Shown here piece after piece: positions 1 through 8,044 of a stretch of 64,000 nt of DNA. The notes below the pieces were generated by a model. The model worked only from the letters and a program-made list of their open reading frames with translations, was not told where the DNA came from and made no database searches. The position numbers and the translations under genes are program-made. The DNA is from SZUA-430 sp964483585 (GTDB lineage Bacteria; Pseudomonadota; Alphaproteobacteria; Micropepsales; Micropepsaceae): assembly GCA_964483585.1 (NCBI GenBank), contig CAZABH010000009.1:1-64000 (forward strand). Reading direction: 5' to 3'. The first letter of the stretch is position 1. Each line of letters starts with the position of its first letter.

Positions 1-173
1 TCATCCAGAAGACCGAAGCAGAGATGCTGCGCACGCCGAACTTCGGCCGCAAGTCTCTGAACGAGATCAAGGAAGTGCTGGCCTCGATGGGGCTCCACCT
101 GGGCATGGAAGTGCCCGGATGGCCGCCCGAGAATATCGAGGAACTCGCGCGCAAATTCGAAGATCAATACTGA
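1..173 (+). CDS. rpoA: RNA polymerase alpha subunit, C-terminal fragment
   Basis: The 5' end of this gene lies outside the window. Reading in the frame that starts at base 3 gives 56 residues ending in a TGA at 171-173. They include TPNFGRKSLNEIKEVL and LGMEVPGWPPENIEEL, which is the end of the RpoA C-terminal domain (alpha-CTD), the helix-hairpin-helix module that binds UP-element DNA and activators. The position directly in front of rplQ is the usual bacterial rpoA-rplQ order. The tail after the CTD is short and ends in EDQY. Identification is secure although only the last sixth of the protein is visible. Confidence 0.95.
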   Translation, partial: IQKTEAEMLRTPNFGRKSLNEIKEVLASMGLHLGMEVPGWPPENIEELARKFEDQY

Positions 174-225
174 CCGGCGGCCCGCACCAGCGGGCATGCC
201 AATTATGTGAATAAGGGGACTGAAA

Positions 226-657
226 ATGCGCCACGGTTTTGCGGGCAGAAGGCTGAACCGCTCAAGCAGCCACCGTAAGGCAATGTTTGAAAATCTTGCG
301 GCCGCGCTGATCAAGCACGAGCAGATCAAGACGACGCTTCCAAAGGCGAAGGAGCTGCGCCCCATCGTCGAGCGTCTGATCACGCTCGGCAAGCGTGGTA
401 CAACCAACCTGCATGCGCGCCGGCAGGCTTTGTCCCAGCTGCGTAATGACACCACGACCGTGGCAAAGCTCTTTGATGTGCTTGCGACCCGCTATGCATC
501 GCGCCGCGGCGGTTACACGCGGGTCTTGAAAGCGGGCATCCGCTATGGCGATGCGGCTCCGATGGCAATCATCGAGTTCGTGGATCGGGATGTCACGGCC
601 AAGGGCAAGGACTCCGGTCCTGTTCAGGCCAAGGACGAGGACGCAGCTAACGCCTGA
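226..657 (+). CDS. rplQ: 50S ribosomal protein L17
   Basis: This 143-residue protein opens with MRHGFAGRRLNRSSSHRKAM, the signature of L17, a large-subunit protein near the peptide exit tunnel. Family features present are the KTTLPKAKELRPIVERLIT stretch (about residues 36-54) and RRGGYTRVLK (about 93-102). An acidic tail of about 25 residues after FVDRD exceeds the compact core and is common in alphaproteobacterial L17. The start is preceded by AAGGGGA, a good ribosome binding site, and sits 52 bp after rpoA, so the two are almost certainly cotranscribed. A hairpin terminator follows at 687-720. Confidence 0.97.
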   Translation: MRHGFAGRRLNRSSSHRKAMFENLAAALIKHEQIKTTLPKAKELRPIVERLITLGKRGTTNLHARRQALSQLRNDTTTVAKLFDVLATRYASRRGGYTRVLKAGIRYGDAAPMAIIEFVDRDVTAKGKDSGPVQAKDEDAANA

Positions 658-686
658 CCGGCGATGGACGCACGTCTGGCATATCG

Positions 687-720
687 GGGGTAGCGCTGTG
701 CGCTGCCCCTGTTTGTTTGT
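687..720 (+). terminator. Rho-independent terminator after rplQ
   Basis: The arms GGGGTAGCGC (687-696) and GCGCTGCCCC (700-709) pair over 10 positions with one G-T wobble, around a 3-nt loop. A T-rich tail, TGTTTGTTTGT, follows. It lies 29 bp after the rplQ stop and would end the ribosomal operon that includes rpoA. Confidence 0.8.
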
Positions 721-744
721 ACGCACCAGGAGAACCGCTTAGCC

Positions 745-1980
745 ATGCAGAAGATCTCGGTCAGCACCAAGGCAGGTCTCGTTGAAGGTTTCGTGGATGC
801 GCGCTTCAAGGCGGTCGCAGACGCGTTCGTGGAAAATTTCGAAAGCCGCGGCGAGGTTGGCGCATCCTGCGCCATAACACTCGAGGGCAAGCCGCTGGTC
901 GACCTCTGGGGTGGACGCAAGGCTCCTGGCGGAGAGGCCTGGGACCGTGACACGATCTCGATCATCTTCTCGTCAACAAAGGGTGCCATGGCGCTGTGCG
1001 CCCACATGCTGGCCGATCGCGGACAACTCGATCTGTACGCACCCATCACGAAGTACTGGCCAGAGTTCGGCCAAGCTGGCAAGGAAGCCGCCACCGTGAT
1101 CATGACGCTCGACCACACGGTAGGTGTCCCGCATATCCGCGCCGTGCCAAAGCCAGGCGAATTTTATGACTGGGAGCGCATGACCGATGTCATCGCGCGC
1201 GAACCGGCCTTTTGGGAACCGGGGACACGAAATGGCTATCACGCCATCACGATGTCGTGGACCGTTGGCGAGCTCGTACACCGGGCGGCGGGCAAACGCC
1301 TCGGGCGCTTCTTTGCAGACGAAGTTGCTGGCCCCCTCGGCCTGGATTTCTGGATTGGGTTGCCCGAGGCACACGAGCATCGCGTCGCACCCATGCTTCC
1401 GGCGATGCCGACACCGGAATCGATGCAGACCAGGTTCTTCCAGAAGGCGATGACGGATACCGCCTCGCCGTCACACTTCTTCCTTCGTGACTTCATGGCC
1501 TTCAATCCGAACGAGCGCGCTGGGCGGGCAGCTGAAATCGGTGCGGCCAACGGCATCACCAACGCACGCAATCTGTCTGCCATGTACGCACCGCTCGCCA
1601 ATGGCGGGTCTTTGAATGGCGTACGCCTTGTCGGTCAGGAGACGCTGGCCCGCATGGGCAGGGTCGCTGTGGGAACGCATCAGGATGCCACCCTCGTGAT
1701 CCCGACCCGCTTTGCGCTCGGCTACATGAAGGCAATGGACAATCGGCATTTGCCTGGCCTCGACGGTGCTTCCTGCATCTTGTCTGACAGTGCCTTCGGT
1801 CACGTCGGCGCCGGTGGTTCCATAGGCTTTGCCTGTCCCGAGACAAAGATGAGCTTTGGCTACACGATGAACCAGATGGGCCTCGGCCTGTTGCTGAACG
1901 ACAGGGGGCAATCCTTGGTCGACGCAGCCTACAGGGCCATCGGCTATCGCGGAAATACTGGCGGCACTTGGGCACCCTGA
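745..1980 (+). CDS. Serine hydrolase, beta-lactamase/family VIII esterase fold
   Basis: This 411-residue protein belongs to the beta-lactamase-related serine hydrolases (class C / EstB-like esterases). The SxxK nucleophile motif is S76-S-T-K79 in IIFSSTKGAM. A Tyr that fits the second catalytic motif is Y165 in RNGYHA, and a C-terminal GHVGAGGS stands where the KTG-like box is expected. The segment TLDHTVGVPHI takes the place of the usual LLSHTSGLP. No signal peptide is visible, so a cytoplasmic esterase or lipase-type activity is more likely than antibiotic resistance. It stands alone after the rplQ terminator. The substrate cannot be told from sequence. Confidence 0.85.
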   Translation: MQKISVSTKAGLVEGFVDARFKAVADAFVENFESRGEVGASCAITLEGKPLVDLWGGRKAPGGEAWDRDTISIIFSSTKGAMALCAHMLADRGQLDLYAPITKYWPEFGQAGKEAATVIMTLDHTVGVPHIRAVPKPGEFYDWERMTDVIAREPAFWEPGTRNGYHAITMSWTVGELVHRAAGKRLGRFFADEVAGPLGLDFWIGLPEAHEHRVAPMLPAMPTPESMQTRFFQKAMTDTASPSHFFLRDFMAFNPNERAGRAAEIGAANGITNARNLSAMYAPLANGGSLNGVRLVGQETLARMGRVAVGTHQDATLVIPTRFALGYMKAMDNRHLPGLDGASCILSDSAFGHVGAGGSIGFACPETKMSFGYTMNQMGLGLLLNDRGQSLVDAAYRAIGYRGNTGGTWAP

Positions 1981-2097
1981 GGCCGGTGTTTCGCCACTTG
2001 GGATTGGAAATTCGACGGTGCGCGGCCTTGGCATCGCCACATTGAATGTCCATCTTTGGCGGGAAGTCCCGAGAATGCTCCGGGCATCCGCGGAAGC

Positions 2098-3504
2098 ATG
2101 AAACCGAGCAGAACCATGATGCGATCGAACCCTGTCTTCACTGCCGCCATCATTGCTGGCTTGCTGTCGGCCTTGACGCCCTCGGTCGTGGCGCAACCGC
2201 AAACCCAGCGCGCCGTGCCTGCAAGCGCCGCTCAGATGCAGTTGTCGTTCGCAAGCGTGGTGCGCAAGGCAAGCCCTGCCGTTGTCAACATCTACTCGAA
2301 GCGCAAGGTCAGCAACCCTTACGCAAATGATCCGTTTTTCGGGCGCTTCTTCAGGGACAGGGTGCAGAGCGCCTTGGGCTCTGGTGTGATTGTACGCAGC
2401 GACGGTGTCGTTGTGACCAACAACCACGTCGTTGCCGGCGCTGACGAAATCACGGTCGTGCTTGCCGATCGTCGCGAGTTCGAGGCCCGCGTTCTTCTTG
2501 CCGACGAACGAACGGATCTCGCCGTACTGCGCATCAACACGGCTGTGAAGGGTTTGCCTACACTTGCGTTCCACGACAGCGATGATGCCGAAGTGGGTGA
2601 CATCGTTCTGGCGATTGGAAATCCATTCGGCGTTGGTCAGACGGTGACAAGCGGCATCGTCTCGGCGCTCGCCCGAACACAGGTTGGCGTATCCGACTAC
2701 CAGTTCTTCATCCAGACGGACGCCGCCATCAACCCAGGCAACTCGGGCGGAGCGCTTGTGACGATGGGTGGAAGCCTGATCGGCATCAACACGGCCATCT
2801 TTTCTCGCTCGGGCGGCAGCATCGGGATCGGCTTTGCCATTCCGGCCAACATGGTCAAGACCGTAGTCAACTCGGCCCTGGGTGGCGCCAAGGAAGTGGC
2901 ACGGCCGTGGCTTGGCATCGACAGCCAGCGCGTGGATGCAGCTCTTGCCGAGTCGCTTGGCCTCGATCGCCCGCAGGGCATCGTCGTGACACGCGTCGAG
3001 CCTACAAGCCCGGCGGCACAGGCAGGTCTCGCCCCCCGCGATGTGATCGTGAAGGTGGACGAGTTCGACATCAACGACGAACAGGCCCTGAATTTCAGGG
3101 TCGCGACCAAGGGGATCGGCAGCACTGCAACCTTGACCTATATCCGCAACGGACAGCAGCGCACGGCATCCATCAAGCTGATGGCCGAGCCCGCCGATGC
3201 CCCCCGCGCGGCCATTGAGATCACGGGTCGCAATCCCCTCCAGGGCGCGACCGTCTCGGGCCTCAGTGCCTCAATGGCGAATGAGCTGGGGGTCGAGCCA
3301 GGCGCCGGGGTCCTGATAACTGGCATGTCCCGCCGCTCCATCGCTGCACAATATGGCTTTGCGACGGGTGACGTGATCACCGCCGTGAATGGGCGCAGGG
3401 TGACATCGCCTGCGGCGCTGCAGGCAGCACTGAACGGCGCAAAAGGCGGATGGCGCATTTCAGCGACAGGTCCGAACGGTTCAAAGACACTGACGATCCG
3501 CTAG
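2098..3504 (+). CDS. Periplasmic HtrA/Deg-family serine protease
   Basis: With the start at ATG 2098 the protein has 468 residues. The N-terminus is a Sec signal peptide ending near PSVVAQ. The trypsin-like domain shows the full triad: H110 in NNHVVAG, D140 in RTDLAVL and S216 in NPGNSGGAL. Two PDZ domains follow, the first around residues 275-365 and the second at the C-terminus. This is the DegP/DegQ architecture of a protease-chaperone for misfolded envelope proteins. An in-frame TTG at 2056 and a later ATG at 2116 are alternative starts; 2098 leaves a normal signal peptide. The position near rpoA-rplQ and in front of rarA is a familiar alphaproteobacterial order. Confidence 0.93.
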   Translation: MKPSRTMMRSNPVFTAAIIAGLLSALTPSVVAQPQTQRAVPASAAQMQLSFASVVRKASPAVVNIYSKRKVSNPYANDPFFGRFFRDRVQSALGSGVIVRSDGVVVTNNHVVAGADEITVVLADRREFEARVLLADERTDLAVLRINTAVKGLPTLAFHDSDDAEVGDIVLAIGNPFGVGQTVTSGIVSALARTQVGVSDYQFFIQTDAAINPGNSGGALVTMGGSLIGINTAIFSRSGGSIGIGFAIPANMVKTVVNSALGGAKEVARPWLGIDSQRVDAALAESLGLDRPQGIVVTRVEPTSPAAQAGLAPRDVIVKVDEFDINDEQALNFRVATKGIGSTATLTYIRNGQQRTASIKLMAEPADAPRAAIEITGRNPLQGATVSGLSASMANELGVEPGAGVLITGMSRRSIAAQYGFATGDVITAVNGRRVTSPAALQAALNGAKGGWRISATGPNGSKTLTIR

Positions 3505-3526
3505 ACGGGCCGCTATACTATCTGCC

Positions 3527-4834
3527 ATGACCCTGTTCGAAGCCGCCGGCCTCGCAGACGAGGCTGGCCCCCGGCCGCTAGCCGATCGACTGCGCCCCAA
3601 GGCACTTGCCGACGTGATCGGGCAGTCTCACCTGCTCGCGGCAGAGGGGCCCATTGGCCGCATGCTGGCAGCCCGCCGACTGTCCTCGATGATCCTCTGG
3701 GGGCCACCCGGCACCGGAAAGACGACGATCGCTCGCCTGCTCAGCCAAGGACTGAACCTGCATTTCGAGCAGATATCCGCTATTTTCTCGGGCGTGGCCG
3801 AACTGCGCAAGGTCTTCGACATGGCCCGCGCGCGAAGGGCACAGGGCCGTGCCACGCTTCTGTTCGTGGACGAGATCCACCGCTTCAACCGGGCGCAGCA
3901 GGACTCATTCTTGCCCGTCATGGAGGATGGCACCGTTATCCTCGTTGGTGCGACGACCGAAAACCCGAGCTTCGAACTGAACGCAGCGATCCTGTCTCGC
4001 GCCCAGGTCCTTGTCCTCAACAGGCTCGGCATGGAGGATCTCGCGCGCCTTCTCGAGCGCGCCGAAACCGAGGCAAAACAAGCTCTTCCGCTCGCAGCAG
4101 AGGCCCGCACGGCTCTGAAGGCGATGGCAGACGGCGACGGTCGTTTCCTTTTGAACATTGTCGAACAGATCTTTGCATTGAAGCCACCAGCGCCGCTCTC
4201 GGTCGAACACCTGATGCGCACCCTCCAGAAGCGTGCGCCCATCTATGACAAGGGCAGGGAAGGCCACTACAACCTCGTCAGCGCCCTGCACAAATCCGTG
4301 CGCGGCTCGGACGTGAACGCGTCTCTCTACTGGCTGGCACGCATGCTGGCTGGCGGCGAGGATCCGCTCTACATCATCCGTCGCGTCGTGCGCATGGCCG
4401 TCGAGGACATCGGCCTCGCCGACCCGAATGCGCTCGTCCAGGCGCTCGCCGCCAAGGATGCCTTCGAACTCATGGGATCGCCGGAGGGCGAGCTCGCCAT
4501 CGCCCAGGCTGTGATCTACGTGGCGGTGGCGCCGAAATCCAATGCCGCCTATGTCGCCTACAAGCGCGCGCAAGCCTCGGCAGCAGCATCTGGCTCCCTC
4601 AGCCCGCCCATGAACATCCTCAATGCCCCCACGCGCATGATGAAGGACCTGGGCTATGGCAAGGACTACGTCTACGAGCCCGACACCGACCTCGGCATCT
4701 CGACGCAGAGGTTCTTCCCCGATGACATGCAGCCCCAGAATTTCTACGAGCCCCGCGGCGAAGGCCTCGAGGCCCGCATTCGCGAACGCCTTGCGCGCTG
4801 GGCCGCATTGAGGACGAACCCCTCCTGTGGATAA
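3527..4834 (+). CDS. rarA: Replication-associated recombination protein A (AAA ATPase)
   Basis: This 435-residue protein is a member of the RarA/MgsA/Mgs1 clade of AAA+ ATPases, which act at stalled replication forks and on single-stranded DNA binding protein. Walker A is GPPGTGKTT (residues 59-67), Walker B is LLFVDEIHRF (111-120) and sensor 1 is VGATTENP (140-147). The C-terminal region with YYNL-type oligomerisation segments (HYNLVSALHKSVRGSD) is typical, as is length near 440. It begins 22 bp after htrA. Its stop codon TAA is the last three bases of a perfect DnaA-box 9-mer at 4826-4834. Confidence 0.95.
   Translation: MTLFEAAGLADEAGPRPLADRLRPKALADVIGQSHLLAAEGPIGRMLAARRLSSMILWGPPGTGKTTIARLLSQGLNLHFEQISAIFSGVAELRKVFDMARARRAQGRATLLFVDEIHRFNRAQQDSFLPVMEDGTVILVGATTENPSFELNAAILSRAQVLVLNRLGMEDLARLLERAETEAKQALPLAAEARTALKAMADGDGRFLLNIVEQIFALKPPAPLSVEHLMRTLQKRAPIYDKGREGHYNLVSALHKSVRGSDVNASLYWLARMLAGGEDPLYIIRRVVRMAVEDIGLADPNALVQALAAKDAFELMGSPEGELAIAQAVIYVAVAPKSNAAYVAYKRAQASAAASGSLSPPMNILNAPTRMMKDLGYGKDYVYEPDTDLGISTQRFFPDDMQPQNFYEPRGEGLEARIRERLARWAALRTNPSCG
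4826..4834 (-). promoter_or_regulatory. Perfect DnaA-box 9-mer
   Basis: TGTGGATAA on the plus strand is the exact complement of the consensus DnaA box TTATCCACA. It covers the last codons and the stop of rarA. A 9-mer on either strand is expected about once per 130 kb in random sequence, so the match alone is weak evidence. The parS-like site ten bases further on is what makes it notable. Confidence 0.4.
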
Positions 4835-4843
4835 GTTCAACGA

Positions 4844-5437
4844 ATGTTCCACATGAAACAGGGTCGACGCGTCTCGAAAAATAAGCGGTGGGCGGAAGGC
4901 GCAGCGCAAAACCACATGCCAACAAAAACAACCTGCAGGCGAGACTTGACAAGGACTTCCATTAGAAAGACGGCGCGCGCCATCCTCCTCGCACCCGACG
5001 ACCGGATATTGTTGTTCCAGTTCCATACACCGGCAGGCTTTCTGGGCCCCATGCCAAAGACCTTTTGGGGTTTGCCGGGCGGAGCCATTGAGAAGGGCGA
5101 AGAGGTCCTTGCAGCTTTGCGCCGTGAGCTTCGCGAGGAGACCGGCCTCGATCGCATCGAGATCGGCCCCGAGCTCTGGTTCGGCACGAACGAGATCACG
5201 CTCCGCGGCACGCCTGTCCGTGCGTACGAGCGCTTCTTCGTGGTCCGCACGTCCACGACAACGCTCGGTTCCGGCAACTGGACCCAAACCGAGCGCCGCA
5301 TCATCCGGCAGCACCGCTGGTGGCGCGCCGAAGATCTTAGCCAGACCGCTGATGCAGTCTTCCCGCCCCGTCTTGGTTACTGGCTCGACCGCTTCCTGCG
5401 TCACGGCACCGCTGGCCCGGAAGAGATCCCGCTTTGA
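4844..5437 (+). CDS. Nudix hydrolase
   Basis: The longest reading is 197 residues. A perfect Nudix box GX5EX7REUXEEXGU spans residues 80-102 (G80, E86, R94, E95, E98, E99, G101), so the enzyme should hydrolyse a nucleoside-diphosphate-linked substrate with Mg2+. The first ~40 residues are basic, unlike a folded domain, and start inside the parS-like site. ATG 4916 (173 residues) is an equally plausible start and leaves the parS-like site intergenic; neither has a strong ribosome binding site. The substrate (ADP-ribose, NADH or damaged nucleotides) cannot be told. The stop overlaps a possible TTG of crcB, so the two are probably cotranscribed. Confidence 0.85.
   Translation: MFHMKQGRRVSKNKRWAEGAAQNHMPTKTTCRRDLTRTSIRKTARAILLAPDDRILLFQFHTPAGFLGPMPKTFWGLPGGAIEKGEEVLAALRRELREETGLDRIEIGPELWFGTNEITLRGTPVRAYERFFVVRTSTTTLGSGNWTQTERRIIRQHRWWRAEDLSQTADAVFPPRLGYWLDRFLRHGTAGPEEIPL
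4845..4860. promoter_or_regulatory. parS-like centromere site (14/16 match)
   Basis: TGTTCCACATGAAACA differs from the bacterial parS consensus TGTTTCACGTGAAACA at two positions (5 and 9). parS is the ParB loading site, usually clustered within a few hundred kb of the replication origin. Alphaproteobacterial parS copies often lie at gene starts and are then read as MFHVK-like peptides; here the first codons would read MFHMKQ. Whether ParB tolerates the A at the central position is unknown, so this is a candidate only. Confidence 0.4.
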
Positions 5438-5469
5438 GCCGCACGCCCATCCATGCGATACCCAGGAGT

Positions 5470-5850
5470 ATGTCGACGACGTTGCTGATTGGCGCGGGCG
5501 GTGCGCTTGGCGCCATGGCCCGCTACCTGCTTTCATCCTGGATTACCCAAGTCATGGGGACACAATTCCCATGGGGCATCCTTTGCGTGAACATTGCCGG
5601 TTGTCTTGCCATGGGGCTGCTCGCCGGACTTGGCGCACAGATGATCCATATGTCCAATGATGTGAAGCTGTTCCTTGCCACCGGGGTCCTTGGCGGGTTC
5701 ACGACCTTCTCGGCCTTCTCGCTCGATGCCATGCAGCTGGCTGAGCGGGGCGCTTTGACGGATGCACTGCTTTACGTCTTGGTGTCGGTTGCAGGCTCGA
5801 TCGCCGCGCTGCTTGCAGGCCTGGCACTTGTCCGCGTGGTGACACCATGA
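5470..5850 (+). CDS. crcB: CrcB/Fluc fluoride ion channel
   Basis: This 126-residue (from ATG 5470) integral membrane protein has four predicted helices and the family marks GGALGAMARY at the N-terminus, NIAG in helix 2 and GGFTTFSAFS in helix 3, whose Phe and Ser/Thr side chains line the fluoride pore. Fluc channels are dual-topology dimers that expel fluoride and protect enolase and pyrophosphatase. A TTG at 5434 would add 12 residues. The ATG is preceded by AGGAG with unusually tight spacing. No fluoride riboswitch is present because the gene lies inside an operon. It overlaps the next gene by 4 nt (ATGA). Confidence 0.92.
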   Translation: MSTTLLIGAGGALGAMARYLLSSWITQVMGTQFPWGILCVNIAGCLAMGLLAGLGAQMIHMSNDVKLFLATGVLGGFTTFSAFSLDAMQLAERGALTDALLYVLVSVAGSIAALLAGLALVRVVTP

Positions 5851-6926
5851 CCGGCGTCGTCCAGCGTTACGTGAAGACCGACGAGGAGGGCATCCGCCTT
5901 GACCGCTGGTTTCAGCGCCATTACCCGCAACTGACACACGGTGCGCTGGAAAAGCTGCTGCGCACAGGCCAGGTGCGGGTCGATGGCGCCCGCGTCAAGT
6001 CGAGCCATCGGGTCACCAAGGGCGAAAGCATCCGCGTGCCGCCGCTGCCCAAGCCAGACCCCGAACGGCAGGAGCGGGCCCCCATCACCAAGTTGCCCGC
6101 CAAGGATCGCGCCTTCATTCGCAGCCTCGTTCTGCATCGCGACAAGGATGTGATCGTTCTGAACAAGCCCGCAGGCATCGCGGTGCAGGGTGGAACCAAG
6201 ACCGAGCGGCATATCGACGGCTTGCTGCCGGGCCTGATGGAAGAGGGTGATGATCGCCCCCGTCTCGTCCACCGGCTCGACCGCGATACCAGCGGTGTTC
6301 TGGTCATCGCCGCCAACGCGCGTGCGGCAGCGGCCCTGGCGCAGGCGTTCCGCGGGCGCGATACCCGCAAGATCTACTGGGCCCTCACCAACGGCATCCC
6401 CATCCCGCGAGCTGGCCGCATCGATGCCGCCCTCGTGAAGCGTGCGGCCGAAGATGGACGCGAGCGCGTCCGCGTTGCCTTCCAGGACGAGGACGCCGAC
6501 GACGACGTGAAATCCGCTGTCACGCTGTACGAGACCCTCGAGCACGCGACCACCATGGCCTGGCTATCGCTGATGCCACTGACCGGCCGCACGCACCAGC
6601 TGCGTGCGCACTGTGCAGCCATCGGCACACCCATCGTTGGCGACGGAAAGTACGGGATCGTTCCGGCAAGATCGCACGGAGAGATTCCCAAGCGCCTGAT
6701 GCTGCACGCGCGATCGCTGCGCATCCGTCACCCCAATGGCACCTGGCTTGAAATTGTGGCCCCGCTGCCGCCTCACATGCAGAAGGTCTGGGCGACATTC
6801 GGGTTCAACCCCGACGACACGCGCAATCCCTTCGAGGAAGCGCGCCCCGCCTCGCGCAGCCGCCAGGAGGCCAAGCCCTACGACCCGAAATTCAAGCCCC
6901 GCCGTGGTGGTGACCGCGCCAAATAG
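5847..6926 (+). CDS. RluA-family 23S rRNA pseudouridine synthase (RluC/D-like)
   Basis: This 359-residue enzyme isomerises uridine to pseudouridine in large-subunit rRNA. An S4 RNA-binding domain occupies about residues 14-75. The catalytic domain contains HRLDRDTSG (142-150) with the catalytic Asp at D145, the LNKPAGIAVQGG strand before it, and LMPLTGRTHQLRAH near residue 240. The C-terminus is a basic, disordered tail (SRSRQEAKPYD...RRGG). S4 domain plus this active site fits RluC or RluD, and length slightly favours RluC. The 4-nt overlap with crcB implies translational coupling. Confidence 0.9.
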   Translation: MTGVVQRYVKTDEEGIRLDRWFQRHYPQLTHGALEKLLRTGQVRVDGARVKSSHRVTKGESIRVPPLPKPDPERQERAPITKLPAKDRAFIRSLVLHRDKDVIVLNKPAGIAVQGGTKTERHIDGLLPGLMEEGDDRPRLVHRLDRDTSGVLVIAANARAAAALAQAFRGRDTRKIYWALTNGIPIPRAGRIDAALVKRAAEDGRERVRVAFQDEDADDDVKSAVTLYETLEHATTMAWLSLMPLTGRTHQLRAHCAAIGTPIVGDGKYGIVPARSHGEIPKRLMLHARSLRIRHPNGTWLEIVAPLPPHMQKVWATFGFNPDDTRNPFEEARPASRSRQEAKPYDPKFKPRRGGDRAK

Positions 6927-6979
6927 GTCGCGGCGCAACCAAAGGTGCAACGCTCCGTTCGACAGCACGTGCCATCGCC

Positions 6980-8041
6980 ATGACATCCACCCGTCCGCGT
7001 CCCGATTTCATCCGCCACTGGTCCAACATCGAGGATCGCAAGCCGCATCTGCATCCCCATACGCGCGAGCCCATGACCCGCGGCGCCAGTTTCTCGCGCC
7101 ACTTCGACTTGCGGCGCGTGGCGATCCGCCACGATACGTTGCTGCCCGGCTACCGCTCGTCGCAGCCTCACGCCGAGCGTGACGAAGAGGAAATGGTGTT
7201 CATCCTTGAAGGCACGCCCGACCTATGGGTCGATGGCCGTGTCTATCGCATGAAGCCCGACGATGTCGCCGGATGGCCCGGTCGCGACGGGCAGGCGCAC
7301 TGCCTGATCAACAACACCGACAGCCCCGTTCGAATGCTCACCATCGGCGAGGCCTCGCGCTACAATTCGCAGGTCCATTTCCCGCTGACGCGCGCGCTCG
7401 ATCCCTGGCTGGACAAGCAGGGCAAGCGCTGGGCCGATCCGCCCGCGCGCAAGCTTGGCCCCCATGATGGCTTGCCCGACAAGGTGCGCGGACGCCCGAT
7501 GCCGTCGTCGTGGCGCACGACGCGCAAGCCCGCCTGCATGGTCGACTGGACGACCTCGGTCATCGAGAAGGCTCCTTATCCGGGCGACGACGAGCTCATG
7601 GGGGCCTGGTCGCGCCTCACGGTTCCGCTGGGCCTGACGCGGGTCGGGGCCTCGCATGATCTCCTGCGCCCCGGTCGCCGCTCCTCATGGCCGCATGCCG
7701 AGTTCGATGAGGAAGAGTTTGTCTTTGTAATCGAAGGCACGCCGGACGCGTGGATCGACGGCCACCTGCATCGGCTCGCACCCGGCGATGGCGTTGGCTT
7801 TCCGGACAGGACGGGCATATCGCACTGCTTCATCAACAACACCCAGGCACCGGCGCGGTTGATCGTGGTGGGTGAAGCCTCGCGCAGTCGCTCGAAGGGT
7901 TTCTATCCCTTGCATCCCAAGCGTAATCGCGAAATCGGAGATGGCCTCTGGAAGGATCCGCCGGCGCGCAAGCTGGGATCCCATGACGGCCTCTCCGACG
8001 CGCGGCGGGCCTTCCTGAACACGCGACGCAAGAGATCCTGA
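6980..8041 (+). CDS. Tandem double-cupin protein
   Basis: This 353-residue protein is an internal duplication of one cupin unit of roughly 170 residues. Unit 1 shows PHAERDEEEMVFILEGTPD and AHCLINNT; unit 2 shows PHAEFDEEEFVFVIEGTPD and SHCFINNT. These supply the His, Glu and His ligands expected of a metal-binding beta-barrel. Each unit ends with the same DPPARKLG-HDGL element, so even the linkers were duplicated. The N-terminal FIRHWSNIE segment and lack of a signal peptide suggest a soluble cytoplasmic protein. Bicupins include dioxygenases, decarboxylases and sugar isomerases; nothing here chooses among them. In many alphaproteobacteria I recall a HAD hydrolase in this slot between the pseudouridine synthase and atp12. 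Confidence 0.8.
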   Translation: MTSTRPRPDFIRHWSNIEDRKPHLHPHTREPMTRGASFSRHFDLRRVAIRHDTLLPGYRSSQPHAERDEEEMVFILEGTPDLWVDGRVYRMKPDDVAGWPGRDGQAHCLINNTDSPVRMLTIGEASRYNSQVHFPLTRALDPWLDKQGKRWADPPARKLGPHDGLPDKVRGRPMPSSWRTTRKPACMVDWTTSVIEKAPYPGDDELMGAWSRLTVPLGLTRVGASHDLLRPGRRSSWPHAEFDEEEFVFVIEGTPDAWIDGHLHRLAPGDGVGFPDRTGISHCFINNTQAPARLIVVGEASRSRSKGFYPLHPKRNREIGDGLWKDPPARKLGSHDGLSDARRAFLNTRRKRS

Positions 8042-8044
8042 CAC

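Noticed and set aside
3905..5536. 543-codon minus-strand open frame across rarA, the Nudix gene and crcB
   Set aside because: It runs antisense to three genes with clear family motifs and has no recognisable domain.
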